64,000 nucleotides of DNA from G965276765 sp965276825 (lineage in GTDB: Bacteria > Actinomycetota > Acidimicrobiia > Acidimicrobiales > Palsa-688), in contig OZ255630.1 of assembly GCA_965276825.1 (NCBI GenBank), forward strand, positions 310,001 to 374,000, given 5' to 3'. The translations under genes were made by a program, and so were the position numbers. Positions 42,089 through 50,569 of the stretch are shown here, in pieces (the first letter of the stretch is position 1; every line of letters begins with the position of its first letter). Under the pieces are notes generated by a model. The model saw only the letters and a program-made list of their open reading frames with translations, searched no databases and had not been told where the DNA came from.

Positions 42089-43033
42089 GTGCGCTACGGC
42101 AACGTGCTCGAGCTGATCGGCGACACGCCGATGCTCGATGTCAGCTCGCTCAGCCCGAACCCTCGCGTCGCCATCCTGGCCAAGCTCGAGGGGCAGAACC
42201 CCGGCGGCTCGGTCAAGGACCGGGCGGCCAAGGCGATGATCGAGGAGGCGGAGAAGGACGGCAGCCTGGCCCCCGGCCAGCAGATCATCGAGTCATCGTC
42301 GGGCAACACCGGCATCGCCCTGGCCATGATCGCCAAGGTCAAGGGCTACCCGATCAAGATCGTGCTCCCCGACAACGTGTCGATCGAACGCCGTCAGCTG
42401 CTGGAGGCGTGGGGCGCGGACATCATCCCCTCCCCGGCCTCGGAGGGCTCCAACGGCGCCATGCGGCGGGCGCAGAAGCTCGCCGGCGAGCATCCGGAGT
42501 GGTGGTTCCCCTACCAGTACGCCAACCCGGCCAACCCCAAGACCCACTTCGAGACGACCGGGCCGGAGATCTGGCGCGACGTGCCCGAGGTCACCCACTT
42601 CATCGCCGGGCTCGGCACGGCCGGGACGCTGATGGGCGTCGGCCGCTTCCTCAAGGCCCGCAACCCGGACGTGCAGATCTGGGCGGTCCAACCGCCGGCG
42701 GGGGAGATGGTCGACGGGCTCAAGAACCTCGACGAGGGATTCATCCCGCCGGTGTTTGCCGACAACGACGGCTTCGACCTGCTCGACCGCTCGAAGGTGG
42801 TCGGGCCCCGCGAGAGCCTCGAGTGGGTGCGGCGCCTGTCGGAGGTGGGCGTCTTCTCCGGCATCTCCTCCGGGGCGATCATGGCCGCAGCGGCCAAGTG
42901 CGCGGCGGAGATCGACGAGGGCGTCATCGTGACCATCGTCTGCGACGCCGGGTGGAAGTACCTGTCCACCGGTGCGTGGACCGACGACCTCGACGAGGTC
43001 ACCGAGCGGGCCAAGCGGGTCATCTACTTCTGA
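42089..43033 (+). CDS. cysM: CysO-dependent cysteine synthase CysM
   Basis: PLP enzyme of 314 residues that uses thiocarboxylated CysO and O-phosphoserine. LIGDTPMLDVSSL, the PLP Lys in NPGGSVKDRAAKAMI near 42, ESSSGNTGIALAMIA near 70, GLGTAGTLMGVGRFL near 175 and GISSGAIMAAAAK near 258. The context with mec and cysO makes the CysO-dependent type more likely than an O-acetylserine enzyme. GTG start. Confidence 0.93.
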   Translation: MRYGNVLELIGDTPMLDVSSLSPNPRVAILAKLEGQNPGGSVKDRAAKAMIEEAEKDGSLAPGQQIIESSSGNTGIALAMIAKVKGYPIKIVLPDNVSIERRQLLEAWGADIIPSPASEGSNGAMRRAQKLAGEHPEWWFPYQYANPANPKTHFETTGPEIWRDVPEVTHFIAGLGTAGTLMGVGRFLKARNPDVQIWAVQPPAGEMVDGLKNLDEGFIPPVFADNDGFDLLDRSKVVGPRESLEWVRRLSEVGVFSGISSGAIMAAAAKCAAEIDEGVIVTIVCDAGWKYLSTGAWTDDLDEVTERAKRVIYF

Positions 43034-43118
43034 TCTGCACCCGGGTTCGCGCCGAGACGGAGCCAACTCCCCGCCTGCTCTCAGGCCCATCTCAGCTGCC
43101 CGGGGCACAAAGGGAGCC

Positions 43119-43262
43119 ATGATCCCCGTCTCGTGGCGCCTCGTCGGCGCTCGCCGCGTCGTCGAGGGCACCCAGGCCGTGGCCTTGGGCGTGCTCGCAG
43201 CCGTCGGCGCCATCTCCATGCTGGTCAGGACAGGCCGACCCGGCTGGTCGCCCACCGGGTGA
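43119..43262 (+). CDS. Small single-span membrane peptide (47 residues)
   Basis: MIPVSWRLVGARRVVEGTQA continues into AVALGVLAAVGAISMLV, one hydrophobic helix, then a polar C-terminus. AGGGAG lies just before the ATG and the stop overlaps the next GTG (GTGA), so it looks like a real coupled gene. It is possibly a membrane anchor or fragment of a ferric-reductase-like membrane component for the NuoF-like protein. No family recognised. Confidence 0.5.
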   Translation: MIPVSWRLVGARRVVEGTQAVALGVLAAVGAISMLVRTGRPGWSPTG

Positions 43263-44506
43263 CCACCATCTCCCCGCCGCAGGCGCCGCGCCTGCTGCGC
43301 GACGCTCCCCTACGTGACCTGGCCGCCTTCGAGGCGACGTGGGGGCGGAGGCCGCCCGCCGGTCGAGGAGCGCTGGACGAGATCGAGCGGGCCGGGATCG
43401 GTGGACGCGGTGGGGCCGGGTTTCCGCTCGCCACGAAGCTGCGCGACGTCCTCGCCCATCGCGGCGGCCGAACCGTCGTGGTCAACGCCACCGAGGGCGA
43501 GCCGGCGAGCGCCAAGGACGTGACCCTCCTCGACCTCAACCCTCACCTCGTGCTCGACGGCGCCGAGGCAGCCGCCGAGGTCGTCGGCGCCGACACCATC
43601 GTCGTCTGCCTCGCGCTCGACGCCGCGCTCGCCGACGCGGTGCAGGCGGCCGCGTCCGAGCGAAGCAGGGCTCGCCGTTGCCGCTTCGACGTCCGGGTGG
43701 AGCAGACCCCACCGCGCTACCTGACCGGCCAGGAGACCGCCCTCGTGAGCTGGCTCAACGGCGGCGAGGTGCGACCGACGACCGTGCCTCCCCGCCCATC
43801 GGAGCGCGGCGTCGAGCGGCGAGCCACGCTGGTGAGCAACGCGGAGACCCTCGCCAACCTGGCGCTCGTCGCCCGCTTCGGGGCCGCCTGGTACCGGCAG
43901 GCCGGCATACCGGAGGCGCCCGGCACCCGGTTGGTGACGGTCAGCGGCGCAGTGGCCGACCCCGGCGTGTACGAGATCGAGCACGGCTCGCCGCTCGCCG
44001 ATCTCCTCGTCGACGCTGGCGGCGACGTGACCACCTCCGGAGGCGTGCTCGTCGGCGGCTACTTCGGCGCGTGGATCTCGCCCGACGCCAGCTCGGTCGG
44101 GCTGTGCGACGCCGGGCTCACCCCGCTCGGCGCGTCGATCGGCGCCGGCGTGATCATCGTGCTCGAAGGCGGCCACTGCGGGCTGGCCGAGACGGTGCGG
44201 GTGCTCGACTGGCTGGTCGCCGAGAGCGCAGGGCAGTGCGGCCCGTGCGTCAACGGGCTCCCCGCCATGGCCGACGCGTTCCGCGAGCTCGCCGCCGGCC
44301 GCGGCCGGGTGGCGCACGACGAGGTGGTGCGCCTGGCCCGGGTCGTCGATCGCCGCGGCGCCTGCGGGCTGCCCGACGGGGCCATCCGGCTGGTCCGCTC
44401 CGCGCTGCGCACGTTCGGTCCCGACATCGACGCCCACCAGCGCAGGGGCCCCTGCCGTCCGATGGCCGCGGTCACCCCCACACCGCCTCAGGGACCGTGG
44501 CGATGA
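43259..44506 (+). CDS. NuoF-like (51-kDa, SLBB) flavoprotein oxidoreductase
   Basis: About 415 residues resembling the NADH-binding subunit of complex I, but standing alone. IGGRGGAGFPLATKL (FMN and NAD loop) near 53, VVVNATEGEPASAKDV near 80, PPRYLTGQETALVSWLNGGE near 160, ATLVSNAETLANLAL, an SLBB domain around 230-320 (GVLVGGYFGAWI), and GQCGPCVNGLPAMADAF with CxxC plus RRGACGLP near 365 in place of the full 4Fe-4S set. Probably moves electrons between NAD(P)H and the ferredoxin encoded next. The GTG start overlaps the 47-residue gene. Confidence 0.82.
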   Translation: MTTISPPQAPRLLRDAPLRDLAAFEATWGRRPPAGRGALDEIERAGIGGRGGAGFPLATKLRDVLAHRGGRTVVVNATEGEPASAKDVTLLDLNPHLVLDGAEAAAEVVGADTIVVCLALDAALADAVQAAASERSRARRCRFDVRVEQTPPRYLTGQETALVSWLNGGEVRPTTVPPRPSERGVERRATLVSNAETLANLALVARFGAAWYRQAGIPEAPGTRLVTVSGAVADPGVYEIEHGSPLADLLVDAGGDVTTSGGVLVGGYFGAWISPDASSVGLCDAGLTPLGASIGAGVIIVLEGGHCGLAETVRVLDWLVAESAGQCGPCVNGLPAMADAFRELAAGRGRVAHDEVVRLARVVDRRGACGLPDGAIRLVRSALRTFGPDIDAHQRRGPCRPMAAVTPTPPQGPWR

Positions 44507-44718
44507 GACCCACGGGCCTCCGCCTCCGGGTGGACATGGTCGCCTGTGACGGCCACGGCGTGTGCGCCGAGCTGCTGCCGGAGCTGATCACCCTCGACGA
44601 GTGGGGCTATCCGATCATCGCCGGTGGGGAGGTGCCACCCGCGCTGACGGGCCACGCCAAGCGGGCGGTGAGCAACTGCCCGGTCCTCGCGCTGAGCCTC
44701 GTCCCGACCGAATCCTGA
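44503..44718 (+). CDS. Ferredoxin (3Fe-4S type, CxxHxxC)
   Basis: A 71-residue electron carrier: ACDGHGVCAELLPELITLDE has Cys-x2-His-x2-Cys and the third ligand is in AVSNCPVLAL. The His in place of the second Cys is seen in ferredoxins that serve cytochrome P450 and similar partners, and suggests a 3Fe-4S cluster. The start overlaps the NuoF-like stop (ATGA), so it is its likely partner. Confidence 0.88.
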   Translation: MRPTGLRLRVDMVACDGHGVCAELLPELITLDEWGYPIIAGGEVPPALTGHAKRAVSNCPVLALSLVPTES

Positions 44719-44746
44719 GCAGGGGCCCGGCCGCTACGATCCGGGC

Positions 44747-45595
44747 GTGGACGACCGTCCGATCGGCGTGTTCGACAGCGGCTTCGGCGGCCTCACCGTC
44801 GCCCGGGCGCTGATCGACCTCCTCCCCGGCGAGGACCTCGTCTACCTCGGTGACACCGGGCGCTACCCCTACGGCCCGAGGCCCCTCGAGGAGGTGCGCC
44901 GCTTCGCCGAGCAGATCACGCGCCAGCTGGTGGACGACCATGACGTCAAGATGGTCGTCGTCGCCTGCAACACGGCCGCAGCGTCGGCGCTCGATCGGCT
45001 GCGCTTCGACCACGACATTCCCCTCGTCGGTGTGATCGACCCCGGCCTGCGCGCCGCGCTGCGGGCGACGGTCACCGGCCGCGTCGGTGTGATCGGCACC
45101 GTCGGCACCATCGCCGCGGGCGCCTACCAACGGGCCGTTCGCGCCGCGCCCACCTCGAGATCCGTCACCCTCACGTGCGCGGCCTGCCCCGGTTTCGTCG
45201 AGCTCGTCGAGCGGGGTGACACCGGCAGCGACCAGGTCCACGTCCTCGCCGAGCGGCTGCTGGCCCCCGTGCGCGCCGCCCACGTCGACACCCTCCTCCT
45301 CGGCTGCACGCACTATCCCTTCCTGGCCAGGACCATCAGCGACGCCGTCGGCCGCGACGTCGTCCTCGTCAGCTCGGCCGACGAGACCGCCTTCGAGGTC
45401 CTCGGCATCCTCGAGCAGGCCGGTCTCCGCAGTCGCCGCACCACGGGCGGCTCGCACACCTGGATCTCCTCGGGCGACACCGGGACCTTCCGCCACCTCG
45501 GACGGCGACTCTTCGGCCCCGAGATCGACCGCGTCGATCCCTGGGACCCGGGCACCGATTCCACCAGGCCCTCAACTAGCGTGCCCGCCCGATGA
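44747..45595 (+). CDS. murI: Glutamate racemase
   Basis: Makes D-glutamate for peptidoglycan. 282 residues: PIGVFDSGFGGLTVARAL at the N-terminus, YLGDTGRYPYGPRP, the two catalytic Cys in VVVACNTAAASAL near 75 and LLLGCTHYPFLA near 186. GTG start; the stop overlaps rph (ATGA). The order cysM, murI, rph, rdgB is that of mycobacteria. Confidence 0.95.
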   Translation: MDDRPIGVFDSGFGGLTVARALIDLLPGEDLVYLGDTGRYPYGPRPLEEVRRFAEQITRQLVDDHDVKMVVVACNTAAASALDRLRFDHDIPLVGVIDPGLRAALRATVTGRVGVIGTVGTIAAGAYQRAVRAAPTSRSVTLTCAACPGFVELVERGDTGSDQVHVLAERLLAPVRAAHVDTLLLGCTHYPFLARTISDAVGRDVVLVSSADETAFEVLGILEQAGLRSRRTTGGSHTWISSGDTGTFRHLGRRLFGPEIDRVDPWDPGTDSTRPSTSVPAR

Positions 45596-46332
45596 CGCAA
45601 CGAGCAGACGGGCGCACGAGCCGCGAGGTCAGGCCGATCGACGTGGTCCGCGACTACACGACCCACGCCGCAGGATCGGTGCTGATCCGCGTCGGGTCGA
45701 CCGTCGTGCTCACCACCGCATCGGTGGCGGCCGAGGTCCCCCGGTGGATGCGCGGCAGCGGGAAGGGCTGGGTCACCGCCGAGTACTCGATGCTCCCCGG
45801 CTCGTCGGCGGAGCGCGTCGACCGCGAGGCGGCCAAGGGCAAGCAGTCGGGACGGACCCAGGAGATCCAGCGCCTCATCGGCCGCTCGCTGCGCGCCGTC
45901 ACCGACCTCGAGGCCCTCGGAGAGACCCAGATCACCCTCGACTGCGACGTGCTCCAGGCCGACGGGGGCACCAGGACGGCCAGCATCTGCGGGGCCTACG
46001 TCGCCCTCCACGACGCCTGCACGCGCCTCGTCGCCGCCGGCCTCATCCCCGGCCACCCGCTCGACGAAGCGTGCGCGGCGGTGTCGGTCGGCGTCGTCGA
46101 CGGCGTCGCCCTCTGCGACCTGGCCTACAGCGAGGACCGCAGGGCCGAGGTGGACATGAACGTCGTGATGACCGCGTCCGGTCGCTTCGTCGAGATCCAG
46201 GGCACGGCCGAGGGCGCCACCTTCGGCCGGGGCATGCTCGACGAGCTCCTCGGGCTGGCCGACGAAGGGATCGCCACCCTGGCCGCCGCCCAGGCCGCCG
46301 CCCTCGCCACGCCGCCGGCGCCGCGCCCGTGA
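45592..46332 (+). CDS. rph: Ribonuclease PH
   Basis: Phosphorolytic 3' exonuclease that trims tRNA ends. 246 residues: RADGRTSREVRPIDVVRDYT, GSVLIRVGSTVVLTTASVA, WVTAEYSMLPGSS, EIQRLIGRSLRAVTDL and TLDCDVLQADGGTRTASICG. All are family blocks, of standard length. Confidence 0.96.
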   Translation: MTQRADGRTSREVRPIDVVRDYTTHAAGSVLIRVGSTVVLTTASVAAEVPRWMRGSGKGWVTAEYSMLPGSSAERVDREAAKGKQSGRTQEIQRLIGRSLRAVTDLEALGETQITLDCDVLQADGGTRTASICGAYVALHDACTRLVAAGLIPGHPLDEACAAVSVGVVDGVALCDLAYSEDRRAEVDMNVVMTASGRFVEIQGTAEGATFGRGMLDELLGLADEGIATLAAAQAAALATPPAPRP

Positions 46333-46342
46333 GCCGGCGCCG

Positions 46343-46927
46343 ATGAGGACTTTCGTCCTGGCCACGGCCAACGCCAACAAGGCCAGAGAGATCAGCGAGA
46401 TCCTCGCCGGCATCGTCGCCGTCACGCCGCGGCCGGTGAGCGTGCCCGACGTGGACGAGACCGGCTCGACCCTCGTCGACAACGCCAGGCTCAAGGCGGC
46501 GGCCCTGGTCGAAGCGACCGGCTCGCCCGCCATCGCCGACGACACCGGTCTCGAGGTCGACGCCCTCGACGGCCAGCCCGGCGTGCGCTCCGCCCGCTAC
46601 GCCGGGGAGCACGCCAGCGACGCCGACAACGTGGCCAAGCTCCTCGCCGCGCTCGGCGGGACGGATCGGCGGACGGCGCGCTTCCGCACGGTGGCGCTGG
46701 CCCGGTGGCCCGACGGCTCGGAGATCGCACGCGAGGGCACCGTCGATGGGCGCATCACCTCCGAGGCGCACGGCAGCAACGGCTTCGGCTACGACCCCGT
46801 CTTCGCGCCCGACGAAGGCGGCGGGCCGACCTTCGCCGAGATGGGGGCCGCGGCCAAGCACGGGATCTCGCACCGCGGCCGGGCCTTCCTGGCCCTCGCC
46901 GACGCACTGGGAGACGGTCCCGCCTGA
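46343..46927 (+). CDS. rdgB: RdgB/HAM1-family non-canonical purine NTP pyrophosphatase
   Basis: Hydrolyses ITP, dITP and XTP to keep them out of nucleic acids. 194 residues: LATANANKAREISEILAG at the N-terminus, PAIADDTGLEVDALDGQPGV near 58, GSNGFGYDPVFAPDEGG near 148 and GISHRGRAFLALADAL at the end. Follows rph by 10 bp. Confidence 0.95.
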   Translation: MRTFVLATANANKAREISEILAGIVAVTPRPVSVPDVDETGSTLVDNARLKAAALVEATGSPAIADDTGLEVDALDGQPGVRSARYAGEHASDADNVAKLLAALGGTDRRTARFRTVALARWPDGSEIAREGTVDGRITSEAHGSNGFGYDPVFAPDEGGGPTFAEMGAAAKHGISHRGRAFLALADALGDGPA

Positions 46928-47019
46928 CCCGGGTCGCGAGGGGGGCGGCACCGGAGCCGACCAGCGATCATCCCGGCGGCGCCGCTGAGGGGAACGGAAG
47001 CAGCCTCGACGGTGCGAAG

Positions 47020-48294
47020 ATGGAGTCCGAGCCAGCCCGCCACATGTCAACTCCACGATCACCGGAGCAGTCGGACCCCGTCGCCGACGGGGCGGCCGCG
47101 CCGGCCGGACCCGTGCTCGAAGCGAGCCCCAGGCCGCGTCGCGGGCTGCGGCGCTTCCTGCCCGGCCCGGTGATCCAGATCGGTCGCCTGCTGCTCATCG
47201 CCTTGGTCATCGAGTACCTGGTGGTCCCCCAGATCGCCGGGACCCGCAAGGCGCTGCACACCCTCACCGACGTCAGCCCGCTGCTGCTGCTCCTCGGCGT
47301 CGGTCTCGAGGCGGCGGCCATCATCGCCTACGCCCAGCTGACCAGATCGGTCCTGCCCGCCGACGCCGACCCCGGCCTGTTCAAGGTGCTGCGCATCCAG
47401 CTCACCACCATGTCGGTGAGCCACTGCGTGCCCGGCGGATCGGCGGCCGGATCGACGATCGGCTACCGGCTGCTCACCCAGGCCGGGGTCCGCGGCAGCG
47501 ACGTCGGCTTCGCCCTCGCCACCCAGGCCCTCGGTTCCGCCGTGGTCCTCAACGTGATCTTCTGGCTGGCCCTGGTGGTCTCCATACCGGTGTGGGGCAT
47601 CTCCGCGCTCTACATCGGCGCCGCCCTCGTCGGCGCGGTGTTCATCGGGGCCTTCGTCGCCCTCGTGGCGCTGTTCTCCCGCGGCGAGGCCATGGCCGAC
47701 GGAGTCCTGCGCCGCATCGCCCGCCGGCTGCCCCTGGTCGACGAGGACACCATGGTGGAGCTCTTCGTGCGCCTGAGCATCCGGGTCCGCACCCTGGCCT
47801 CCCAGCGGTCCCTCCTCGTCGCGGCCGTCGCCTGGGCGGCGGCCAACTGGCTGCTCGACGCCGCCTCGCTGTTCGTCTTCGTCGGGGCCTTCGGCCACTG
47901 GGTCAACCCCGACGGCCTCCTCGTCGCCTACGGGCTGGCCAACGTGCTCGCGGCCATCCCCATCACCCCCGGCGGCCTCGGTGTGGTCGAGGTCACCCTC
48001 ACCTCTACGCTGGTCGGCTTCAACACCACCAGGGCGATCGCCCTCTTCGGCGTGGTCGCCTACCGACTGGTCAACTTCTGGCTGCCGATCCCGCTCGGCG
48101 GCGTGGCCTACCTGTCACTGCAGGTCGACCCGACCCAGGAGTCGGGAAGGACCCGCATCGAGCGCCTGCAGCGCGTCGGTCGGCACGCCTTCGGCTCCGA
48201 CTCCCGCTGGCGCCACGCCCAGCGCGAGCGCCACGCCGAGGGCGAGCGCCGCGGCGAGCCGCCTCCAGGCCGGCCGGAGCCGATCGACGTCTGA
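47020..48294 (+). CDS. Flippase-like integral membrane protein (UPF0104/LPG synthase-TM family)
   Basis: About 424 residues with roughly eight hydrophobic helices between 45 and 370, including IQIGRLLLIALVIEYLVVPQ, SVSHCVPGGSAAGSTIGYRL near 128 and ANVLAAIPITPGGLGVVEV near 308; the PGGxG motif is typical of the family. The C-terminal 50 residues are highly charged (RWRHAQRERHAEGERRGE). The start is uncertain: ATG at 47020 or 47044, neither with a clear ribosome site. It leads into a surface-glycan export locus, so lipid-linked sugar or lipid transfer is plausible. Confidence 0.8.
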   Translation: MESEPARHMSTPRSPEQSDPVADGAAAPAGPVLEASPRPRRGLRRFLPGPVIQIGRLLLIALVIEYLVVPQIAGTRKALHTLTDVSPLLLLLGVGLEAAAIIAYAQLTRSVLPADADPGLFKVLRIQLTTMSVSHCVPGGSAAGSTIGYRLLTQAGVRGSDVGFALATQALGSAVVLNVIFWLALVVSIPVWGISALYIGAALVGAVFIGAFVALVALFSRGEAMADGVLRRIARRLPLVDEDTMVELFVRLSIRVRTLASQRSLLVAAVAWAAANWLLDAASLFVFVGAFGHWVNPDGLLVAYGLANVLAAIPITPGGLGVVEVTLTSTLVGFNTTRAIALFGVVAYRLVNFWLPIPLGGVAYLSLQVDPTQESGRTRIERLQRVGRHAFGSDSRWRHAQRERHAEGERRGEPPPGRPEPIDV

Positions 48295-48425
48295 GTATTT
48301 GGGCGGGACCGTCTCCACCCGAGCGGTGCCCAGGGGGAGCGGGGAGGGCCAAGTACGATGCACCGGATGACGGTTTCCACTCGGCGTGCCCCCGTGCACG
48401 CCTGCGGCACCGGGTGGCGCCGGCC

Positions 48426-49283
48426 GTGACGACGATCGCGGAGTACCGCAGCTCACGAGAGCTGTTCAACAACCTGACCCTGCGGGAGCTGCGCTCCAAG
48501 TACAAGCGGTCGTTCCTCGGCTGGACGTGGTCGATGATCAACCCGCTCGTCACCACGGTGATCTACACGGTGGTGTTCTCGCTGTTCCTGCGGGCCAACC
48601 CGGGGAGCGGGCACCCGAGCGGGCTGCATCTCTTTGCCCTCTACCTGCTGTGCGCCCTGCTGCCGTGGAACTTCTTCAACGCCGGGGTCCTCGGCAGCGT
48701 CGGCGGCCTGGTCGGCAACGGCAACCTGATCAAGAAGACGTACTTCGCCCGCGAGCTCATCCCGGCGTCGATCGTGGCCGCCGCCCTCGTGGCCCACCTC
48801 ATCGAGATGGGCGTCTTCCTGGTCGTGCTCCTCGCCTTCGGCGACTACTACGCCCTCATCTTCCTGCCCTTCACCGTGCTGATCATGGCGCTCACGGCGG
48901 TGTTCTGCCTCGGGCTCAGCCTGCTGTTCAGCGCGGTCAACGTCTACTTCCGCGACGTGCAGCACTTCCTGGCCATCTTCTTCCTGCTCTGGCTGTACGG
49001 CACGCCGATCATCTACCCGACCACCTACGTGCAGTACGCGACCAACCCGGTCACCCATCTGAAGGCCCTCCGCCACTTCCCCGGAACCCACGTGCAGCTC
49101 CTGACGGTCCTCAAGATCAACCCCATGACCGACATGGAGCTGCTGATGCGCCAGACCCTCTGGGATGGCACCTACCCCAACTGGGGCGAGATGCTCATCT
49201 ACGCGGTGTGGGCCTTCGGCGCCCTGTGGGTCGGCCTCAAGGTGTTCGGCCGGCTGTCGGCCCGCCTGGCGGAGGAGCTGTGA
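48426..49283 (+). CDS. wzm: ABC-2 type permease for polysaccharide export (Wzm/TagG-like)
   Basis: Membrane subunit of about 285 residues. The N-terminal cytoplasmic amphipathic part, ELFNNLTLRELRSKYKRSFL, is the hallmark of glycan exporters, then GWTWSMINPLVTTVIYTVVF, six helices, and YFRDVQHFLAIFFLLWLYGT near 185. GTG start. The ATPase partner starts 37 bp downstream. Confidence 0.92.
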   Translation: MTTIAEYRSSRELFNNLTLRELRSKYKRSFLGWTWSMINPLVTTVIYTVVFSLFLRANPGSGHPSGLHLFALYLLCALLPWNFFNAGVLGSVGGLVGNGNLIKKTYFARELIPASIVAAALVAHLIEMGVFLVVLLAFGDYYALIFLPFTVLIMALTAVFCLGLSLLFSAVNVYFRDVQHFLAIFFLLWLYGTPIIYPTTYVQYATNPVTHLKALRHFPGTHVQLLTVLKINPMTDMELLMRQTLWDGTYPNWGEMLIYAVWAFGALWVGLKVFGRLSARLAEEL

Positions 49284-49320
49284 CCGTGCCTGCGAGCGGA
49301 CCGACGATCAGCGTGCGCCG

Positions 49321-50532
49321 ATGAGTGAGCCCGCCGTCGTCGTCGAGCACGTCTCCAAGAAGTTCCGCCTCTTCCGGGAGCAGAACAACAGCCTCAAGGC
49401 GACGATCATGCGTCGCGGCCACCGCATCGAGGCCGAGGACTTCTGGGCGCTGCGCGACGTCAGCTTCGAGGTCGAGCAGGGCAAGACCTACGGACTGGTG
49501 GGGGAGAACGGTTCGGGCAAGAGCACCATGCTCAAGTGCCTCACCAAGATCCTCACCCCCGACGTCGGGAGCGTGGAGGTCAGGGGCAAGGTGTCCGCCC
49601 TGCTCGAGCTCGGCGCCGGCTTCCACCCCGATCTGTCCGGCCGCGAGAACGTGTTCCTCAACGGCGCCATCCTCGGTCTCAGCCAGAGGGAGGTCCGGCG
49701 GCGGTTCGACTCCATCGTGGACTTCGCCGGGATCGAGAAGTTCATCGACGAGCCGGTCAAGAACTACAGCTCCGGCATGTACGTCCGCCTCGGCTTCTCC
49801 GTGGCCATCAACGTCGACCCCGAGGTCCTCCTCGTCGACGAGGTCCTCGCCGTCGGCGACGAGAACTTCCAGCGCAAGTGCTCCGAGAAGTTCGCCGACC
49901 TCAAGGCCGACGGCAAGACCATCGTGCTCGTCTCCCACGCCATGAGCTCGGTGCAGAACATCTGCGACGAGGTCGCCTGGTTCGAGCACGGCGCGCTCAA
50001 GAAGACCGGCACGGCGAGAGACGTCATCGAGCAGTACACCGGCAACGTGCACGTCGACCGGACCGTCGACTCGTCCGGCCGACCCCGCTGGGGCTCGGGC
50101 GAGGTCCGGATCACCGACGTCGAGCTGATCGACCGCACGGGTCAGGTCACCACCGAGCTGCGCTCGGGGGAGCGGGCGACCATCCGGATGACCTACGAGG
50201 CGCCCGAACCCGTGTCCGAGCCCGGGTTCAGCGTCTTCATCACGACCATGAACGGCCAGCCCGTGACCGGCCCCAACTCGGTCGCCGCCGGCCACGTCCC
50301 CGACAAGATCGAGGGCCGCGGCACCGTCGAGGTCGTGATCGACCACCTGCGCATGCTGGCGGGCACCTACGACCTCACCGTGGTGGCGTCGGACCGGGCC
50401 CTGCTGCGCGAGTACGACCACCGCCAGAACGTGGTGCGCTTCGACGTCCAGCGCGGGATCATCCTCGAGGACTGGGGCGTGGTCTCCCTCGACCCGCACT
50501 GGACGATCCACGGAGACGAGGGCGGCGCCTGA
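49321..50532 (+). CDS. wzt: ABC ATPase for polysaccharide export with C-terminal carbohydrate-binding-like domain (Wzt-like)
   Basis: 403 residues. The ATPase half has LVGENGSGKSTMLKCLTKIL (Walker A near 65), LLELGAGFHPDLSGRENVFL, YSSGMYVRLGFSVA (signature variant YSSGM usual in this subfamily), EVLLVDEVLAVGDENFQ and a switch His in VLVSHAMSS. Residues about 255-400 resemble the Wzt C-terminal beta-sandwich that recognises the glycan end (GSGEVRITDVELIDRTGQVT). This suggests an O-antigen-like polymer whose terminus is modified. Confidence 0.92.
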   Translation: MSEPAVVVEHVSKKFRLFREQNNSLKATIMRRGHRIEAEDFWALRDVSFEVEQGKTYGLVGENGSGKSTMLKCLTKILTPDVGSVEVRGKVSALLELGAGFHPDLSGRENVFLNGAILGLSQREVRRRFDSIVDFAGIEKFIDEPVKNYSSGMYVRLGFSVAINVDPEVLLVDEVLAVGDENFQRKCSEKFADLKADGKTIVLVSHAMSSVQNICDEVAWFEHGALKKTGTARDVIEQYTGNVHVDRTVDSSGRPRWGSGEVRITDVELIDRTGQVTTELRSGERATIRMTYEAPEPVSEPGFSVFITTMNGQPVTGPNSVAAGHVPDKIEGRGTVEVVIDHLRMLAGTYDLTVVASDRALLREYDHRQNVVRFDVQRGIILEDWGVVSLDPHWTIHGDEGGA

Positions 50533-50546
50533 TCCCAGGCGCCGCC
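50521..50546. terminator. Bidirectional hairpin between convergent genes
   Basis: GGCGGCGCCT, loop GATCCC, AGGCGCCGCC: 10-bp perfect arms. It overlaps the last codons and stop of the wzt-like gene and ends 23 bp before the 3' end of the opposing gene. Confidence 0.6.
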
Positions 50547-50569
50547 CGGTCTCCATCCCGGTCGGCGGC

